Source of the DNA: Methylococcales bacterium
Lineage (GTDB): Bacteria > Pseudomonadota > Gammaproteobacteria > Methylococcales > Methylomonadaceae
DNA: 61,522 nt
Assembly: GCA_028707085.1 (NCBI GenBank)
Contig: JAQTUW010000019.1
Coordinates: 1 to 61,522, forward strand
Direction of reading: 5' to 3'
A program made the position numbers and the translations under genes. This document shows, one piece after another, positions 9,811-19,529 of this stretch. The notes below the pieces were generated by a model. It did no database searches. It was not told the origin of the DNA and worked only from the letters and a program-made list of their open reading frames with translations. Position 1 is the stretch's first letter; each line of letters starts with the position of its first letter.

Positions 9811-10403
9811 GGTCTTCTCCTCAGTCAGTATTCACAGCCTTTGCCGGCGCTTTATGTTGTAAACCGCTCAATGCCCAAAACCGCAAGGCGGGCGCCGATT
9901 TAATGCCGCCTTTAAAGCGGTGCAGACCCGGCCAAGCGACCGGCCCGATTGGCGGAGTTGGACGGTGACTAATATTGAACCACCCTTTGCAATATTGCAA
10001 TTACGGTTTTTATTTTATTCTTTTCCGCCGCCGTGTGAATGGCTGACGCTTTGTTATTCAACATCCAATTAGACAGCCTGCGCCGAAAAAGTGCAGGGAA
10101 AGCAGGAATAAACCCTAGGAGTCTGTTCGAGAATAAAAGCCGTAGCGAGGGAAAGCCATTTTGATTTGGATTTTTTGGGCATTTGAGGCGGAATAGTTGC
10201 GCTATTTAACGAAAATGCGCAGGAAATCCGGCCAAAAGGGCTTTTCCGCAGTAGGTTTTCCATTCTCGGACAGGCTCCTAGTAGTCAGCTAAATGTATAA
10301 TGACGGATAAGAGCTACCATCTGTGGTGTAGACTCCCAACACTACCGTTGTTGCCTATGATTAATGCGTTAATCACGGCTCATCGTGTCCTGAACCGAAC
10401 GAT
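9811..10403. other. 593-base intergenic region without a gene
   Basis: Apart from the inverted-repeat element at 10115-10281, I see no coding sequence, RNA or clear regulatory site here. Short frames in it are not protein-like. Confidence 0.6.
10115..10281. mobile_element. 167-base MITE-like element with terminal inverted repeats
   Basis: The two ends are near-perfect inverted repeats. The left end reads CTAGGAGTCTGTTCGAGAAT; the right end, read on the other strand, differs only by T to C at two positions. The interior has no ORF of its own. A diverged relative of the same ends occurs at 18881-18936. This is the structure of a non-autonomous element moved in trans by a transposase not present here. 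Confidence 0.7.
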
Positions 10404-11807
10404 ATGGATGAAATGCGCGACAGTCTGACTATTTCGGCAGCGGCCAGCCAGAAAAAAAAACGGTTGAAAACGGGGACGCCTTCCCGGCGTTGGCGGGGCG
10501 TAGTCAGTATCGTATTGGTTGTCCTCGTCATCATCATCGCTTTGCTTGCTGCGGCAACACCAGGCTTGCTACCGACGAGTCCTGGAGTCGATGGCAATAT
10601 CCAGAAACTTGCGGCTGCCGTCATCTTTACTGCAAGCTATCTTGCGCTGGCTATTGGCAAGGTGCCGGGACTGAATATTGATCGAGCCGGAATAGCGCTT
10701 GTGGGAGCGGGCCTAATGGTTGCATCTGGTACGCTATCGCTAGAAGAGGCTTACAAGGCGATTGACCTCGACACCATTACATTGCTGCTCGGCATGATGA
10801 TTCTTGTGGCCAGTCTGCGTCTGTCCGGATTCTTCGCGATGTCCACTACCCGGATTATGGAGCAGGCGGGGAACTCTGTGCTGCTGTTATGCGCAATCAC
10901 AGCGACATCAGGGATATTTTCCGCTTTTCTGGTCAATGACGCGATCTGCCTGGTACTGGCGCCGCTGGTGCTGGAACTGACGCTACGGATGGGGCGCAAT
11001 CCCATCCCCTACCTGCTGGCTGTAGCGATGGCGTCGAATGTGGGATCGACGGCCACCATTACCGGCAATCCGCAGAACATCATGATCGGCAGCTTTTCCC
11101 ACATTCCTTATACGACATTCACATTGGCGCTCGCGCCGGTGGCGCTGGTCGGGCTGGTCATCACTGCGGGTTTGGTAAAGCTGCTCCATCGCGAAGAATT
11201 CCAGGGAGCGACGCATCTGGCTACTGTGAAGCCAAAGATACGCGTCAACCATGCCCTTATTTTACGAGCATTATTGGCGACTGCCGTCATGATTACACTA
11301 TTTTTCGCCGGTCAGCCGCCCGCCAAAGTCGCCATTATCATCGGCGGCTGGCTGTTATTGACACGGCGAGTGAAGAGCAAGCGAATTTATGCCGAGATTG
11401 ATTGGTCGCTGCTGCTCATGTTCGCCGGATTGTTTATTATTGTCGCCGGGGCGCAGCGCGCGCTACTGACACCCGAACTGGTCTCCGCTGTCGGGCATCT
11501 GCATCTGGATGAAGCACCCATCCTGAGCGCGGTAACGGCCTTGCTATCAAATCTGGTCAGCAACGTTCCGGCTGTACTGATGCTGAAGCCGTTCGTAGAG
11601 CCTCTAAAGAATCATGACAACGCATGGCTGATCATCGCTATGGCTTCCACCCTGGCGGGTAACTTCACGATATTGGGTTCGATAGCGAACCTGATTGTGG
11701 TGCAGAAGGCTGCCGAACGTGGCGTCAACATAACCTTTTGGGATTACTTTCGGGTCGGTGCGCCGCTAACCGTTATTACGCTGCTAATCGGCGCCTTGTG
11801 GATATGA
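10404..11807 (+). CDS. SLC13/ArsB-NhaD-type anion or sodium transporter
   Basis: The 467-residue integral membrane protein has about eleven hydrophobic segments, after a basic cytoplasmic N-terminus (SQKKKRLKTGTPSRRWRG). The two conserved re-entrant loops carry SAFLVNDAICLVLAPLVLE with SNVGSTATITGNPQN, and TALLSNLVSNVPAVLML with STLAGNFTILGSIANLIV. These are hallmarks of the ion-transporter superfamily that includes ArsB, CitM, NhaD and YbiR. The substrate cannot be told; no arsenic or other operon genes adjoin it. The start at 10404 is the first ATG; the ATG at 10413 is an alternative. It stands alone downstream of the MITE-like element. Confidence 0.8.
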   Translation: MDEMRDSLTISAAASQKKKRLKTGTPSRRWRGVVSIVLVVLVIIIALLAAATPGLLPTSPGVDGNIQKLAAAVIFTASYLALAIGKVPGLNIDRAGIALVGAGLMVASGTLSLEEAYKAIDLDTITLLLGMMILVASLRLSGFFAMSTTRIMEQAGNSVLLLCAITATSGIFSAFLVNDAICLVLAPLVLELTLRMGRNPIPYLLAVAMASNVGSTATITGNPQNIMIGSFSHIPYTTFTLALAPVALVGLVITAGLVKLLHREEFQGATHLATVKPKIRVNHALILRALLATAVMITLFFAGQPPAKVAIIIGGWLLLTRRVKSKRIYAEIDWSLLLMFAGLFIIVAGAQRALLTPELVSAVGHLHLDEAPILSAVTALLSNLVSNVPAVLMLKPFVEPLKNHDNAWLIIAMASTLAGNFTILGSIANLIVVQKAAERGVNITFWDYFRVGAPLTVITLLIGALWI

Positions 11808-11900
11808 GTGGACGCTGATGACCAAACGTTGTCGCTTCCAGCCGTGCTCGCTTGGCGCAGCGGTCATTTAAAATAGCGAGAGCTGAGCGCAACACTTGGG

Positions 11901-12224
11901 CTAATTTCGGGTAGTCGCCGAGTATTCGATATCGTCTAACAGATTTCTGACCAGGGTCATGGCTTCATGCTCGGTTTTGACAACCGAATAAAGATATTTT
12001 TCGCCCAGGGCGGAGACAAATATTTTGTATTCGTGGCGACTGGTTTCGTCACGAGTTTCGATAAAAGAGACCCGCTCAATATCGCGGAAGCGGATATAGG
12101 ATTGTTCCTTGAGTTCGACGCCCGGTAGTTCCCGCAGATCAATCCAGTGTTTGCATTTGCTGCTCAAAATAAAGTCTCCATGTGTACGCATCGTCCTGTT
12201 CGGGCCAAAAATCGTGAATTTCAT
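11901..12224 (-). CDS. Hypothetical protein, 107 residues
   Basis: No family is recognised. The soluble, charged product has several alternating beta-like stretches (DFILSSKCKHWIDLREL, SYIRFRDIERVSFIETRDE, EYKIFVSALGEKYLYSVVK) and a helical end (EAMTLVRNLLDDIE), which might be a PH-like or similar small fold. There is no signal peptide or membrane segment. It lies 21 bases downstream of ypeA on the same strand and may be co-transcribed with it. Confidence 0.6.
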   Translation of the reverse strand: MKFTIFGPNRTMRTHGDFILSSKCKHWIDLRELPGVELKEQSYIRFRDIERVSFIETRDETSRHEYKIFVSALGEKYLYSVVKTEHEAMTLVRNLLDDIEYSATTRN

Positions 12225-12245
12225 GAGTCACTGCGTGAATTATAT

Positions 12246-12668
12246 TTAATCGGGAATCAGCCTTTTTCCAAAACTAATCACCTTATCTTCAGTATAACCC
12301 AATTTACGGTAAAATCCGTTGGCGTCCACATTATCGACGCGAACTTGCAGATTCAATTTGGGGCAGCCCATCGCCAGCAGCAGGCGTTCGGCTTCCTGCA
12401 TCAGCCGCGTGCCGCAGGACTGATGGCGGCAGCCGGGCGAAACGGCAAGATAATTGATCCAGCCGCGATGGCCGTCGAAGCCGGCCATGACAGTGCCGAC
12501 CAGTCGCCCGTCATCCTCCGCCACCAGAAACAGTTCCGGCTGCACCGTCAGTTTGCGGGCGATGTCTTTTTCGGGATCGTTCCACGGCCTGAGCAGGCCG
12601 CAAGCTTCCCATAAAGCGATGACCGCCTGTTTGTCCCGATCCTGGTAACGGCGGACGGTCAGGTTCAC
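12246..12668 (-). CDS. ypeA: GNAT-family acetyltransferase YpeA
   Basis: The 140-residue N-acetyltransferase closely follows E. coli YpeA: WEACGLLRPWNDPEKDI at the N-terminus, LFLVAEDDGRLVGTVMAGFDGHRGW in the middle, a degenerate acetyl-CoA loop (SPGCRHQSCGTRLM, where relatives have RGxGxA/G) and FYRKLGY near the end. The acyl acceptor is unknown. It is encoded 33 bases downstream of ubiB on the same strand, probably the tail of the ubi operon. Confidence 0.9.
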   Translation of the reverse strand: MNLTVRRYQDRDKQAVIALWEACGLLRPWNDPEKDIARKLTVQPELFLVAEDDGRLVGTVMAGFDGHRGWINYLAVSPGCRHQSCGTRLMQEAERLLLAMGCPKLNLQVRVDNVDANGFYRKLGYTEDKVISFGKRLIPD

Positions 12669-12701
12669 GGCGGTGGCTCGGCGACTGGCCGGCGGCTCAT
12701 G

Positions 12702-14273
12702 TCAGCCGCCCAGATGCAAAACCGGTTGCAGCATCAGGCTGGCGGCAATCAGCAGCGAGCCGAATAAAACCGCCAGAAAATGATTCCGGCCGTTGCGTTT
12801 CAACTGTTTGCGCAACAGGCTGATTTCCAGGCTTTGATGCTGCATTTGTTGCTGCATTTGCCCCGTGCTGCGGATGGCGTGCAGCGCCAGGGCCGGAAAT
12901 TCCGGCAACTGTTCGATAATCTCCGGAAATTTGCTTAATAGTTCCTTGATCTTGGCGGTCGGCCCCAGTCGCTGCTTGAACCAGTTCTCCAGAAACGGTT
13001 TGGCGGTCTGCCACAAATCCAGATCAGGATAAAGCTGTCGGCCCAGGCCCTCGATGTTCAGCAGGGTTTTTTGCAGCAGCACCAGTTGCGGCTGCACCAC
13101 CATGTCGAAGCGCCTGGCGGTCTGAAACAGCCGCAACAGCAGCAGGCCAAAGGATATGTCCTTCAGCGGTTTTTCGAAAATCGGCTCGCAAACGCTGCGG
13201 ATGGCGGCCTCGAACTCTTCGACCCGAGTCGTGGCCGGCACCCAGCCCGACTCGATATGCATCTGCGCCACCCGCCGGTAGTCGTGGTTGAAAAAGGCCA
13301 GGAAGTTTTCCGCCAGATAGCGCTGGTCGCTGTCGGACAGGCTGCCGACAATGCCGAAATCCACCGCCAGATATTTGTCCGGCAGTTGCACGAAGATATT
13401 GCCGGGATGCATGTCGGCATGAAAAAAATTGTCGCGGAACACCTGGGTGAAAAAAATTTCCACGCCGCGCTCGGCCAGTTTCTTGAAGTCGGCGTTGCCG
13501 TCGCGCAGGGCCTGAATGTCGCCGACCGGAATGCCGTGTATGCGCTCCATCACCAGCACCTTGCGCCGGGTCAGCGGCCAGTGGACTTCCGGAATATACA
13601 GCATATCCGAATCCTTGAAGTTGCTGCGGATGGCGCTGGCGTTGGCGGCTTCCCGCACCAGATCCAGCTCGTCGAGTATGGTCTTTTCAAATTCGGCGAC
13701 GATTTCCACGGCGCGCAGGCGACGGGCGTCCGGCCAGAATTTTTCCGCCAGCCGGGCCAGTTCGGTCAGCAGCGCCACGTCGGAATGAATCTTGTTTTCG
13801 ATGTTGGGGCGCAGTACCTTGACGATCACCTGTTCGCCGCTGTGCAGCATGGCGGTATGCACTTGGGCGATCGAGGCGGAGGCCAGCGGTTCGGAATCGA
13901 ATTCGGCGAATGCGGCGCTGATGCGCATGCCCAGTTGCTCTTCCACGATCTTGCGGGCGGCTTCCTGCGGAAACGGCGGCACCCGATCCTGCAACTTGAC
14001 CAGTTCCTCGGCAATGTCGTCCGGCAGCAAATCCTTGCGGGTAGACAGGGTTTGCCCGAATTTGACATAGATCGGCCCCAGATCTTCCAGGGTTCTGCGT
14101 ATCCGCACCCCGCGCGGATCGCGGTTGTTGCGTATCCAGTAGCTGGGGGAGAAAAACGCCAGATAGCGGATGGAGCGGAACAAATGGGTTTTCAGGACGA
14201 TTTCATCCAGACCGTGAAAAATCATCACCCAGTTGATATGGATGAGGCGGATGATGGTTTTGGGGCGAATCAC
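12702..14273 (-). CDS. ubiB: Ubiquinone biosynthesis kinase-like protein UbiB
   Basis: UbiB is a membrane-bound atypical (ADCK/ABC1) kinase-like ATPase needed for aerobic ubiquinone synthesis. The 523-residue product has the family KxGQ motif ([15 protein letters not shown], about residues 70-85), an invariant region [21 protein letters not shown] and DFGIVGSLS. Two hydrophobic helices at the C-terminus (about 480-520) anchor it in the inner membrane. Its start overlaps the ubiJ stop by 4 bases (ATGA), so it is translationally coupled to ubiJ. Confidence 0.96.
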   Translation of the reverse strand: MIRPKTIIRLIHINWVMIFHGLDEIVLKTHLFRSIRYLAFFSPSYWIRNNRDPRGVRIRRTLEDLGPIYVKFGQTLSTRKDLLPDDIAEELVKLQDRVPPFPQEAARKIVEEQLGMRISAAFAEFDSEPLASASIAQVHTAMLHSGEQVIVKVLRPNIENKIHSDVALLTELARLAEKFWPDARRLRAVEIVAEFEKTILDELDLVREAANASAIRSNFKDSDMLYIPEVHWPLTRRKVLVMERIHGIPVGDIQALRDGNADFKKLAERGVEIFFTQVFRDNFFHADMHPGNIFVQLPDKYLAVDFGIVGSLSDSDQRYLAENFLAFFNHDYRRVAQMHIESGWVPATTRVEEFEAAIRSVCEPIFEKPLKDISFGLLLLRLFQTARRFDMVVQPQLVLLQKTLLNIEGLGRQLYPDLDLWQTAKPFLENWFKQRLGPTAKIKELLSKFPEIIEQLPEFPALALHAIRSTGQMQQQMQHQSLEISLLRKQLKRNGRNHFLAVLFGSLLIAASLMLQPVLHLGG

Positions 14274-14935
14274 GGCTGGGATCCTGTCGGCTGTTGAGGC
14301 TCGGAAAATTGGACAAGGGCGGCTTTGAGCCGCTGGAAACGGGCGTTGAGCCGGTCGAAATCGCTACGGCAATCGTCGGTTTCCCGGAACAGCCGTTCGG
14401 CTTCCGGTTTTGCGGGCAGATCGCGGGTTTCTTCCTGTAAATACTCTTCCAGATTGAGGCGAAAATTCTCGGCGCTGTGTTTGAGCCAGTCGCCGCCGCC
14501 CTGGACAAACCCGGTCAGATGGCGGGCGAACTGCTCGCCGGTATGCCGTGCCAGCCGGTTTTCGATATTAATATCCAGCTTGGCGAACAGCCGTTGCAGT
14601 TTGCCGGCGGCGACCGTATCGCCCTCGATTTGCACCTGGCCGTTGAACAGGGCGCGCATCGGCGTGGCGCTGAGTCCCATCAAACCCAGCGCGGACAGGG
14701 TGCCGGACAGCGTGGCGTCGGTATTCCCCTGAAAGTTTTCCAGAATCTGGATGCTGTGCGTGGTCGGACAGAGATAAAGCGTCTCGCCGTAAGGCATGAC
14801 GCGGACGGCGATCACTTTGCCGGCCAGCGGCAGCAGCAGTTGCTCTACATGCTCGTCCATGCTCAGGTAGCGGTTGAGCGCGGTTTCGAGGCTACCGAAT
14901 AACAGAGGTTTGATATGTCTTAATCCGCCCGGCAT
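14270..14935 (-). CDS. ubiJ: Ubiquinone biosynthesis accessory protein UbiJ (SCP2 domain)
   Basis: UbiJ helps organise the soluble Ubi complex and binds lipid intermediates through an SCP2-like domain. The 221-residue product has the SCP2 region at about 20-120 ([60 protein letters not shown]) and a helical C-terminal part with [11 protein letters not shown] and an EYLQEE-type coiled coil. It lies between ubiE and ubiB, as in E. coli. About 135 bases separate it from ubiE. Confidence 0.92.
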   Translation of the reverse strand: MPGGLRHIKPLLFGSLETALNRYLSMDEHVEQLLLPLAGKVIAVRVMPYGETLYLCPTTHSIQILENFQGNTDATLSGTLSALGLMGLSATPMRALFNGQVQIEGDTVAAGKLQRLFAKLDINIENRLARHTGEQFARHLTGFVQGGGDWLKHSAENFRLNLEEYLQEETRDLPAKPEAERLFRETDDCRSDFDRLNARFQRLKAALVQFSEPQQPTGSQP

Positions 14936-15070
14936 TAAATCACCCGTGTTTTAAACTGTTGCAAATAATCCGCCCTGTCCGCGGTGGACGGGGAGGAATT
15001 TGAAGTGCGTCGTGCGTGGTTCGGTTCTAAACTGGCCGACGGAGAGCCTGTTCCCGCATCCGCCAAAAAA

Positions 15071-15823
15071 CTAAAATTTATAACCCCGATGCACGGCGAC
15101 GATGCCCTGGGTCATATTGAAATATTCGCAACGCTCCAGGCCGGCGTTTTCCATCATCTGCTTCAGATCCTGCTGTTTGGGATGCATGCGGATGGATTCG
15201 GCCAGATAACGGTAGCTGTCTTCGTCCTTGGCGACCACTGCGCCGATTTTCGGCAGCAGATTAAACGAATAAAAGTCGTAAATTTTTTCGGTCACAGGAT
15301 CGATGGGGTGGGAAAACTCCAGCACGATCACCCGCCCGCCGGGTTTTAACACCCGATACATGGAACGCAACGCCGCGTCCTTGTCGGTGACGTTGCGCAG
15401 CCCGAAGCCGATGCAGACGCAATCGAAAGTGTTGTCGGCGAACGGCAGGCATTCGGCATTGACCTGGGCGTAATTCAGATTGGCGCTCAGGCCCTTGTTG
15501 ATCAGCCGGTCACGGCCGGTGCGCAGCATTTCCGAATTGATGTCGGCCAGCACCACGCCGCCGGTCTGGCCGACCCGTTTTTCGAACAGCATGCTCAGAT
15601 CGCCGGTGCCGCCGGCCAAATCCAGCACCCGGTCGCCTTCCCGCACATTGGCGAGCTGCACGGCCACCCGTTTCCAGACGCGGTGTATGCCGAACGACAT
15701 CAGATCGTTCATGACGTCGTACTGACTGGCGACCGAATCGAAAACGCCGCGCACCAGCGCGACCTTTTCCTGTTTTGGAACCTGTCTGAAACCGAAATGG
15801 GTGGTGTTTTCGTTTGTTGTCAT
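15071..15823 (-). CDS. ubiE: Ubiquinone/menaquinone C-methyltransferase UbiE
   Basis: UbiE is a SAM-dependent methyltransferase of the benzoquinol ring in ubiquinone (and menaquinone) synthesis. The 250-residue product shows [14 protein letters not shown] at the N-terminus, SAM motif [13 protein letters not shown], then [26 protein letters not shown] and [17 protein letters not shown], all UbiE signatures. It is the normal length. It follows the DUF971 gene by 6 bases and heads the ubiE-ubiJ-ubiB set. Confidence 0.97.
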   Translation of the reverse strand: MTTNENTTHFGFRQVPKQEKVALVRGVFDSVASQYDVMNDLMSFGIHRVWKRVAVQLANVREGDRVLDLAGGTGDLSMLFEKRVGQTGGVVLADINSEMLRTGRDRLINKGLSANLNYAQVNAECLPFADNTFDCVCIGFGLRNVTDKDAALRSMYRVLKPGGRVIVLEFSHPIDPVTEKIYDFYSFNLLPKIGAVVAKDEDSYRYLAESIRMHPKQQDLKQMMENAGLERCEYFNMTQGIVAVHRGYKF

Positions 15824-15829
15824 CTGTGC

Positions 15830-16219
15830 TTAATTATGTAGGGAGGATTTGCGGCTGATGCCGGCCGCCTGGAGTTCGTTGAGGTAATTAGACCAGAGCA
15901 ACGGAAATTCGGCGCCTAATTTATACAGCAAATCCCAGGAATAGATGCCGCTGTCGTGACCGTCGCTGAAGGTGAGGGCAATGGCGTAATTGCCGACCGG
16001 GCGGATGTCGGTGATGGTCACCTGTTCCTTGCCGGTCTGTAGGGTGTCCTGGCCGGGGCCGTGGCCGACAGCCTCGGCGGACTGGGTGTAAACCCTGAGA
16101 TATTCGGCGGGCAGTTCGAAAATGCCGCCGTCGTCGAAATGCACTTCCAGTATAGCCGAAATTTGATGCAATTTGATTTCGGTCGGCAGGCTATGGCAAG
16201 GGGTAATATCGATACGCAT
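15830..16219 (-). CDS. DUF971 (gamma-butyrobetaine hydroxylase-like N-terminal domain) protein
   Basis: The 129-residue product has the DUF971 fold: LEVHFDDGGIFELPAEYLRVYTQSAE, then GNYAIALTFSDGHDSGIYSWDLLYKLG. The family is a small zinc-binding domain of uncertain role and recurs between hslU and ubiE in gammaproteobacteria. Here it keeps that place, 98 bases after hslU and 6 bases before ubiE. No catalytic residues can be assigned. Confidence 0.85.
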   Translation of the reverse strand: MRIDITPCHSLPTEIKLHQISAILEVHFDDGGIFELPAEYLRVYTQSAEAVGHGPGQDTLQTGKEQVTITDIRPVGNYAIALTFSDGHDSGIYSWDLLYKLGAEFPLLWSNYLNELQAAGISRKSSLHN

Positions 16220-16317
16220 TAGTTATCAACCATGGGCAAGGTGGCGTAAAAAACCGGGAACGGGGTCAAGGGCCGGCGGTCGGCATAAGACCTATTATCC
16301 ATAATAAAAGCCTATTT

Positions 16318-17637
16318 TTACAAAATATACCGGCTCAAATCCTCATCGTCCGCCAATTCCAGCAGATGAGCGTCCACATAGGCGGCGTCGATGCTGACCT
16401 GTTTGTCCGTCATGTCGCAGGCGCTGAACGAAATGTCCTCCAGCAGCTTTTCCAGGATGGTATGCAGGCGGCGGGCGCCGATGTTCTCGGTTTTTTCGTT
16501 CACCTGCCAGCCCAGTTCGGCGATGCGGCGGATGCCGTCGTCGGTAAAGTCCACCGTCAGGCCCTCGGTCGCCAGCAAAGCCTGGTACTGTTCGGTTAGC
16601 GAGGCTCTGGGTTCTGTGAGGATGCGCACAAAATCTTCGGCGCTGAGGGCGCTAAGCTCGACCCGGATCGGGAAACGGCCTTGCAATTCCGGAATCAGGT
16701 CGGACGGTTTGGTCAGATGAAACGCCCCGGACGCGATAAACAGGATATGATCGGTCTTGATCATGCCGTATTTGGTGCTGACCGTGCTGCCTTCCACCAG
16801 CGGCAGCAGGTCGCGCTGCACGCCCTCGCGGGATACTTCGCCGCCGCCGGTCTCCGAGCGTTTGCAAATTTTGTCGATTTCATCCAGAAACACGATGCCG
16901 TGCTGTTCCACCGCCTGTAGGGCGGTCTGTTTGATTTCTTCCTCGTTGATCAGTTTGCCGGCTTCCTCTTCCTGCAACAGCTTTAGCGCATCCCGGATTT
17001 TAAGCTTGCGCGATTTGGTGCGGCCGCCGCCCAGATTCTGAAACATGCCCTGCAACTGGCTGGTCATTTCCTCCATGCCCGGCGGAGCCATGATTTCCAC
17101 GCCCACGGCCTGCGCGGCGATATCGATCTGGATTTCCTTGTCGTCCAGGTCGCCCTCCCTGAGTTTTTTGCGCATTTTCTGCCGGGTGGCGGATTCGGTT
17201 TCGGACAGCGTGCCGCCTTCGGCGCCAGGCAGCAGTATGTCCAGCACTTTTTCCTCGGCGGCGTCGGCCGCCCGGTGCTGAACTTTTTCCATGGCGGACA
17301 TGCGGCTCATTTTCACCGCGCTATCGGCCAGATCGCGGATAATCGACTCCACATCCCGGCCGACGTAACCGACTTCGGTAAATTTCGTGGCCTCTATCTT
17401 GATGAAGGGCGCATTGGCCAGCTTGGCCAGACGGCGGGCGATTTCGGTCTTGCCCACCCCGGTGGGGCCTATCATCAAAATGTTTTTAGGGGTAATTTCG
17501 TCGCGCAGTTCGGCTGGCGTCTGGCTGCGACGCCAGCGGTTGCGCAGGGCTATGGCCACCGAACGCTTGGCCGACGCCTGGCCAATGATATGTTTATCAA
17601 GTTCGCTGACAATTTCTCTAGGGGTCATTTGACTCAT
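16318..17637 (-). CDS. hslU: HslU, ATPase subunit of the HslUV protease
   Basis: HslU is an AAA+ unfoldase that feeds substrates into the HslV peptidase. The 439-residue product has the Walker [10 protein letters not shown] at residues 57-64, the pore loop GYVGRDVES, a large I domain (about 110-240), Walker [13 protein letters not shown] and sensor 2 NIGARRLHT. The C-terminus (SRYIL) ends with the hydrophobic tail that docks into HslV. It starts 3 bases after the hslV stop, so the two are translated from one message. Confidence 0.97.
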   Translation of the reverse strand: MSQMTPREIVSELDKHIIGQASAKRSVAIALRNRWRRSQTPAELRDEITPKNILMIGPTGVGKTEIARRLAKLANAPFIKIEATKFTEVGYVGRDVESIIRDLADSAVKMSRMSAMEKVQHRAADAAEEKVLDILLPGAEGGTLSETESATRQKMRKKLREGDLDDKEIQIDIAAQAVGVEIMAPPGMEEMTSQLQGMFQNLGGGRTKSRKLKIRDALKLLQEEEAGKLINEEEIKQTALQAVEQHGIVFLDEIDKICKRSETGGGEVSREGVQRDLLPLVEGSTVSTKYGMIKTDHILFIASGAFHLTKPSDLIPELQGRFPIRVELSALSAEDFVRILTEPRASLTEQYQALLATEGLTVDFTDDGIRRIAELGWQVNEKTENIGARRLHTILEKLLEDISFSACDMTDKQVSIDAAYVDAHLLELADDEDLSRYIL

Positions 17638-17640
17638 GGA

Positions 17641-18195
17641 TCACTCTTTCGGCTCGGTATCAAGTTCTTCGATACGGAGATTGTGGTTGGTGTAAATGCA
17701 AATATCGGCGGCGATGGTCAGCGCTTTTTCGACGATCTGCCGTGCGCTCAAATCGGTATTTTCCAGCAGGGCGCGGGCCGCGCTCTGGGCGAATGCGCCG
17801 CCGGAGCCTATCGCCATGAAATCGTATTCCGGCTCGATCACGTCGCCGTTGCCGGAAATGATCAGCGAGGTTTTGGCGTCGGCGATGATCAGCAGGGCTT
17901 CCAGTTTACGCAAGGCCCGGTCGGTGCGCCAGTCCTTGGCCATCTCCACCGCCGCGCGGGTCAGGTTGCCACGGTGTTTTTCGAGCTTGCCTTCAAAATG
18001 TTCGAATAGCGTGAAGGCGTCGGCCGTCGCCCCGGCGAAACCGGCTATGACTTTGTCGTGATACAGTCGTCTGACTTTGCGGGCGTTGCCTTTCATCACG
18101 GTGTTGCCCAGCGTCACCTGCCCGTCGCCGCCGATGACGACCTTGTCGCCCCGGCGCACCGACAGGATGGTCGTGCCTCTTAGTTCTATGCTCAT
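17641..18195 (-). CDS. hslV: HslV, peptidase subunit of the HslUV protease
   Basis: HslV is a proteasome-like N-terminal threonine peptidase forming a double hexamer capped by HslU. The 184-residue product matches E. coli HslV closely ([42 protein letters not shown]). The catalytic threonine of E. coli follows the initiator Met, but here seven residues (MSIELRG) precede the TTILSVRR start, so a short propeptide must be removed. No other start codon brings the threonine to position 2. It is the first gene of the hslVU-DUF971-ubiEJB run. Confidence 0.96.
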   Translation of the reverse strand: MSIELRGTTILSVRRGDKVVIGGDGQVTLGNTVMKGNARKVRRLYHDKVIAGFAGATADAFTLFEHFEGKLEKHRGNLTRAAVEMAKDWRTDRALRKLEALLIIADAKTSLIISGNGDVIEPEYDFMAIGSGGAFAQSAARALLENTDLSARQIVEKALTIAADICIYTNHNLRIEELDTEPKE

Positions 18196-18383
18196 TTGCT
18201 ACGAATGCGAAAAGGAAAGGCGGAGATTTTACCTTCCTGCGCGGTTATGGGCTACAAGTTTAATCAACCCTACCTGTGCAACGGCTATTGAGCTATGCTA
18301 TTTTTGCGTTGAATTGTCTGGCAAAACTGATTAAAGTTCGATCCGCCAGTTCCAAAATTAAAATAATAATCGAGAGGCCCGCC

Positions 18384-18818
18384 ATGAAATCACGCAAAAC
18401 CTGGAAAAGCATACTGCTTGTCACCGCCATCGCATTCGCCGGCACCGCCCATGCCGTCAAGCCGGGCGAGGAAGAGGAAAAGGAATGTAAAAAGCCCAAG
18501 TTCAGGGAATTTGTTCCCGCACACAAGGCCGAAGTGCCGCCGGAATCCGCCATATCCTTCCACATCAGCCGAGGCGCGGAACCGGCCAGCGTCACCGCCG
18601 AGGCCAAAGGCGAACATCTGCATGTCGCCGTCACGGATAAAATCAGCTTTTTGGTCGCCACCGCCAAACTGCCCCCCACCTTGCGGGAAGGCTTCGCACG
18701 GATTCATATCACCGCCAAAGCGGCGGATGGCGGCTGCATGGGCCAGGACGGCTGGCTGATCAAAATCGGGGAAGCGGGAGGAAACGACAAACCTGCCGAG
18801 AATCAGCAAGCGAAATAA
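18384..18818 (+). CDS. Exported hypothetical protein, 144 residues
   Basis: The protein starts at ATG 18384 with GAGAGGCC upstream. Residues 1-24 are a clear Sec signal peptide (basic MKSRKTWK, hydrophobic core, cleavage near GTAHA/VKPG). The mature part has an acidic stretch (GEEEEKECKKP), a beta-rich body and two cysteines (EKECKKP and GGCMGQDG) that could form a disulfide. No domain is recognised. It is divergent from hslV and stands alone. Confidence 0.65.
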   Translation: MKSRKTWKSILLVTAIAFAGTAHAVKPGEEEEKECKKPKFREFVPAHKAEVPPESAISFHISRGAEPASVTAEAKGEHLHVAVTDKISFLVATAKLPPTLREGFARIHITAKAADGGCMGQDGWLIKIGEAGGNDKPAENQQAK

Positions 18819-18880
18819 AGCGAGGGCGGAACAAGTGTGGGCGCAAAACCGCGCCCATGCAGGGTTGCCGGGAGGATAAC

Positions 18881-18936
18881 CGAGAATGGAAACCGGCTTT
18901 TCCGCCGTATATTCTCTATTATCGACAGACTCCTAG
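18881..18936. mobile_element. Diverged or truncated relative of the 10115-10281 inverted-repeat element
   Basis: The right end reads, on the minus strand, CTAGGAGTCTGTCGATAAT, and the left side has CGAGAATGGAAA. These are the two ends of the element at 10115-10281 brought close together. The CTAG end forms the stop codon of the small gene at 18933-19037. Confidence 0.5.
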
Positions 18937-19037
18937 TCGTTTGCCTCTTTTTTGGCTTTCTTGGCGGCTTTTTTTTCCTTGGGACTCAGGGCAGGCTGTT
19001 TCTTGGATTCTTTGTTGCTCTTCTTTTCTTTACTCAT
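18933..19037 (-). CDS. Lysine-rich small protein, 34 residues
   Basis: ATG at 19037 (minus) has GGAG six bases upstream. The product begins MSKEKKSNKESKKQPALSP and continues as KEKKAAKKAKKEAND, almost half lysine. Short proteins of this MSKEKK...KEKKAAKKAKK type recur in many bacteria without a known role; they could bind nucleic acid or ribosomes. The stop TAG is supplied by the end of the inverted-repeat element at 18881-18936, so the original C-terminus may be altered by that insertion. Confidence 0.65.
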   Translation of the reverse strand: MSKEKKSNKESKKQPALSPKEKKAAKKAKKEAND

Positions 19038-19529
19038 GGCGCGCTCCAATTCATTGATGGGGGATGAGACGCCGATACCCCGGCCGACAGCTTATACCGT
19101 CAAAACAAGAGCACCCGCAGCCTACTTATACACCTTTACAGCGATGTGGATTGCAGTTCTTTTGTTTGGGCGGATGAATGGCGGACAAGCCCTGTTTATT
19201 GTGGTCGCGGTACCGTATCCAATGTAGTCTGGATACAAGGCAATGGAATCCGGGAATCGAAGCCGGTGCGCCGCCGGCAGCCAACGCCTTTTATGGCCGG
19301 CTACCCGTTTTCGACGCCGGACAGGTATGTGATCCTGTCTGCCGCCCTGCGCAGGGGGTGTTGACTGCCTGTTAAGCCGCCCGCGTATTCCGCGTTGCTG
19401 CATACGGGCTACGTTTGGACGTTTTTTTTCTCTCTTCTTCCTGCTGGATGGGCATTGCACATCAGCCAGCAGCCCTGTATCTTGTAACACTATTTTTCGC
19501 CGACAGTCTCTGAACCAAAACACCCTACT
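19038..19529. other. 492-base region without a convincing gene
   Basis: No ORF here looks like a real protein. It contains a repeat of the type GTAGTCTGGATACAAGGC followed by GGAATCCGGG at about 19218-19252. A related form occurs at 61219-61240. Such GTAGYCTGGAT...AATCCGGG sequences are scattered repeats in proteobacterial intergenic DNA. Confidence 0.45.

Noticed and set aside
10069-10263. 64-codon frame in the inverted-repeat element
   Set aside because: Spans the element edge, has no ribosome-binding site and no protein-like pattern.
13071-14297. 408-codon open frame on the plus strand across ubiB
   Set aside because: Antisense shadow of ubiB; composition is typical of an opposite-strand frame.
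18196-18330. Heat-shock (sigma-32) promoter ahead of hslV
   Set aside because: A CTTG and a CCCAT occur but are only a few bases apart, not at the required spacing.
18384-18818. Cupredoxin or c-type cytochrome for the exported protein
   Set aside because: No CxxCH heme motif and no copper ligand pattern; left as hypothetical.
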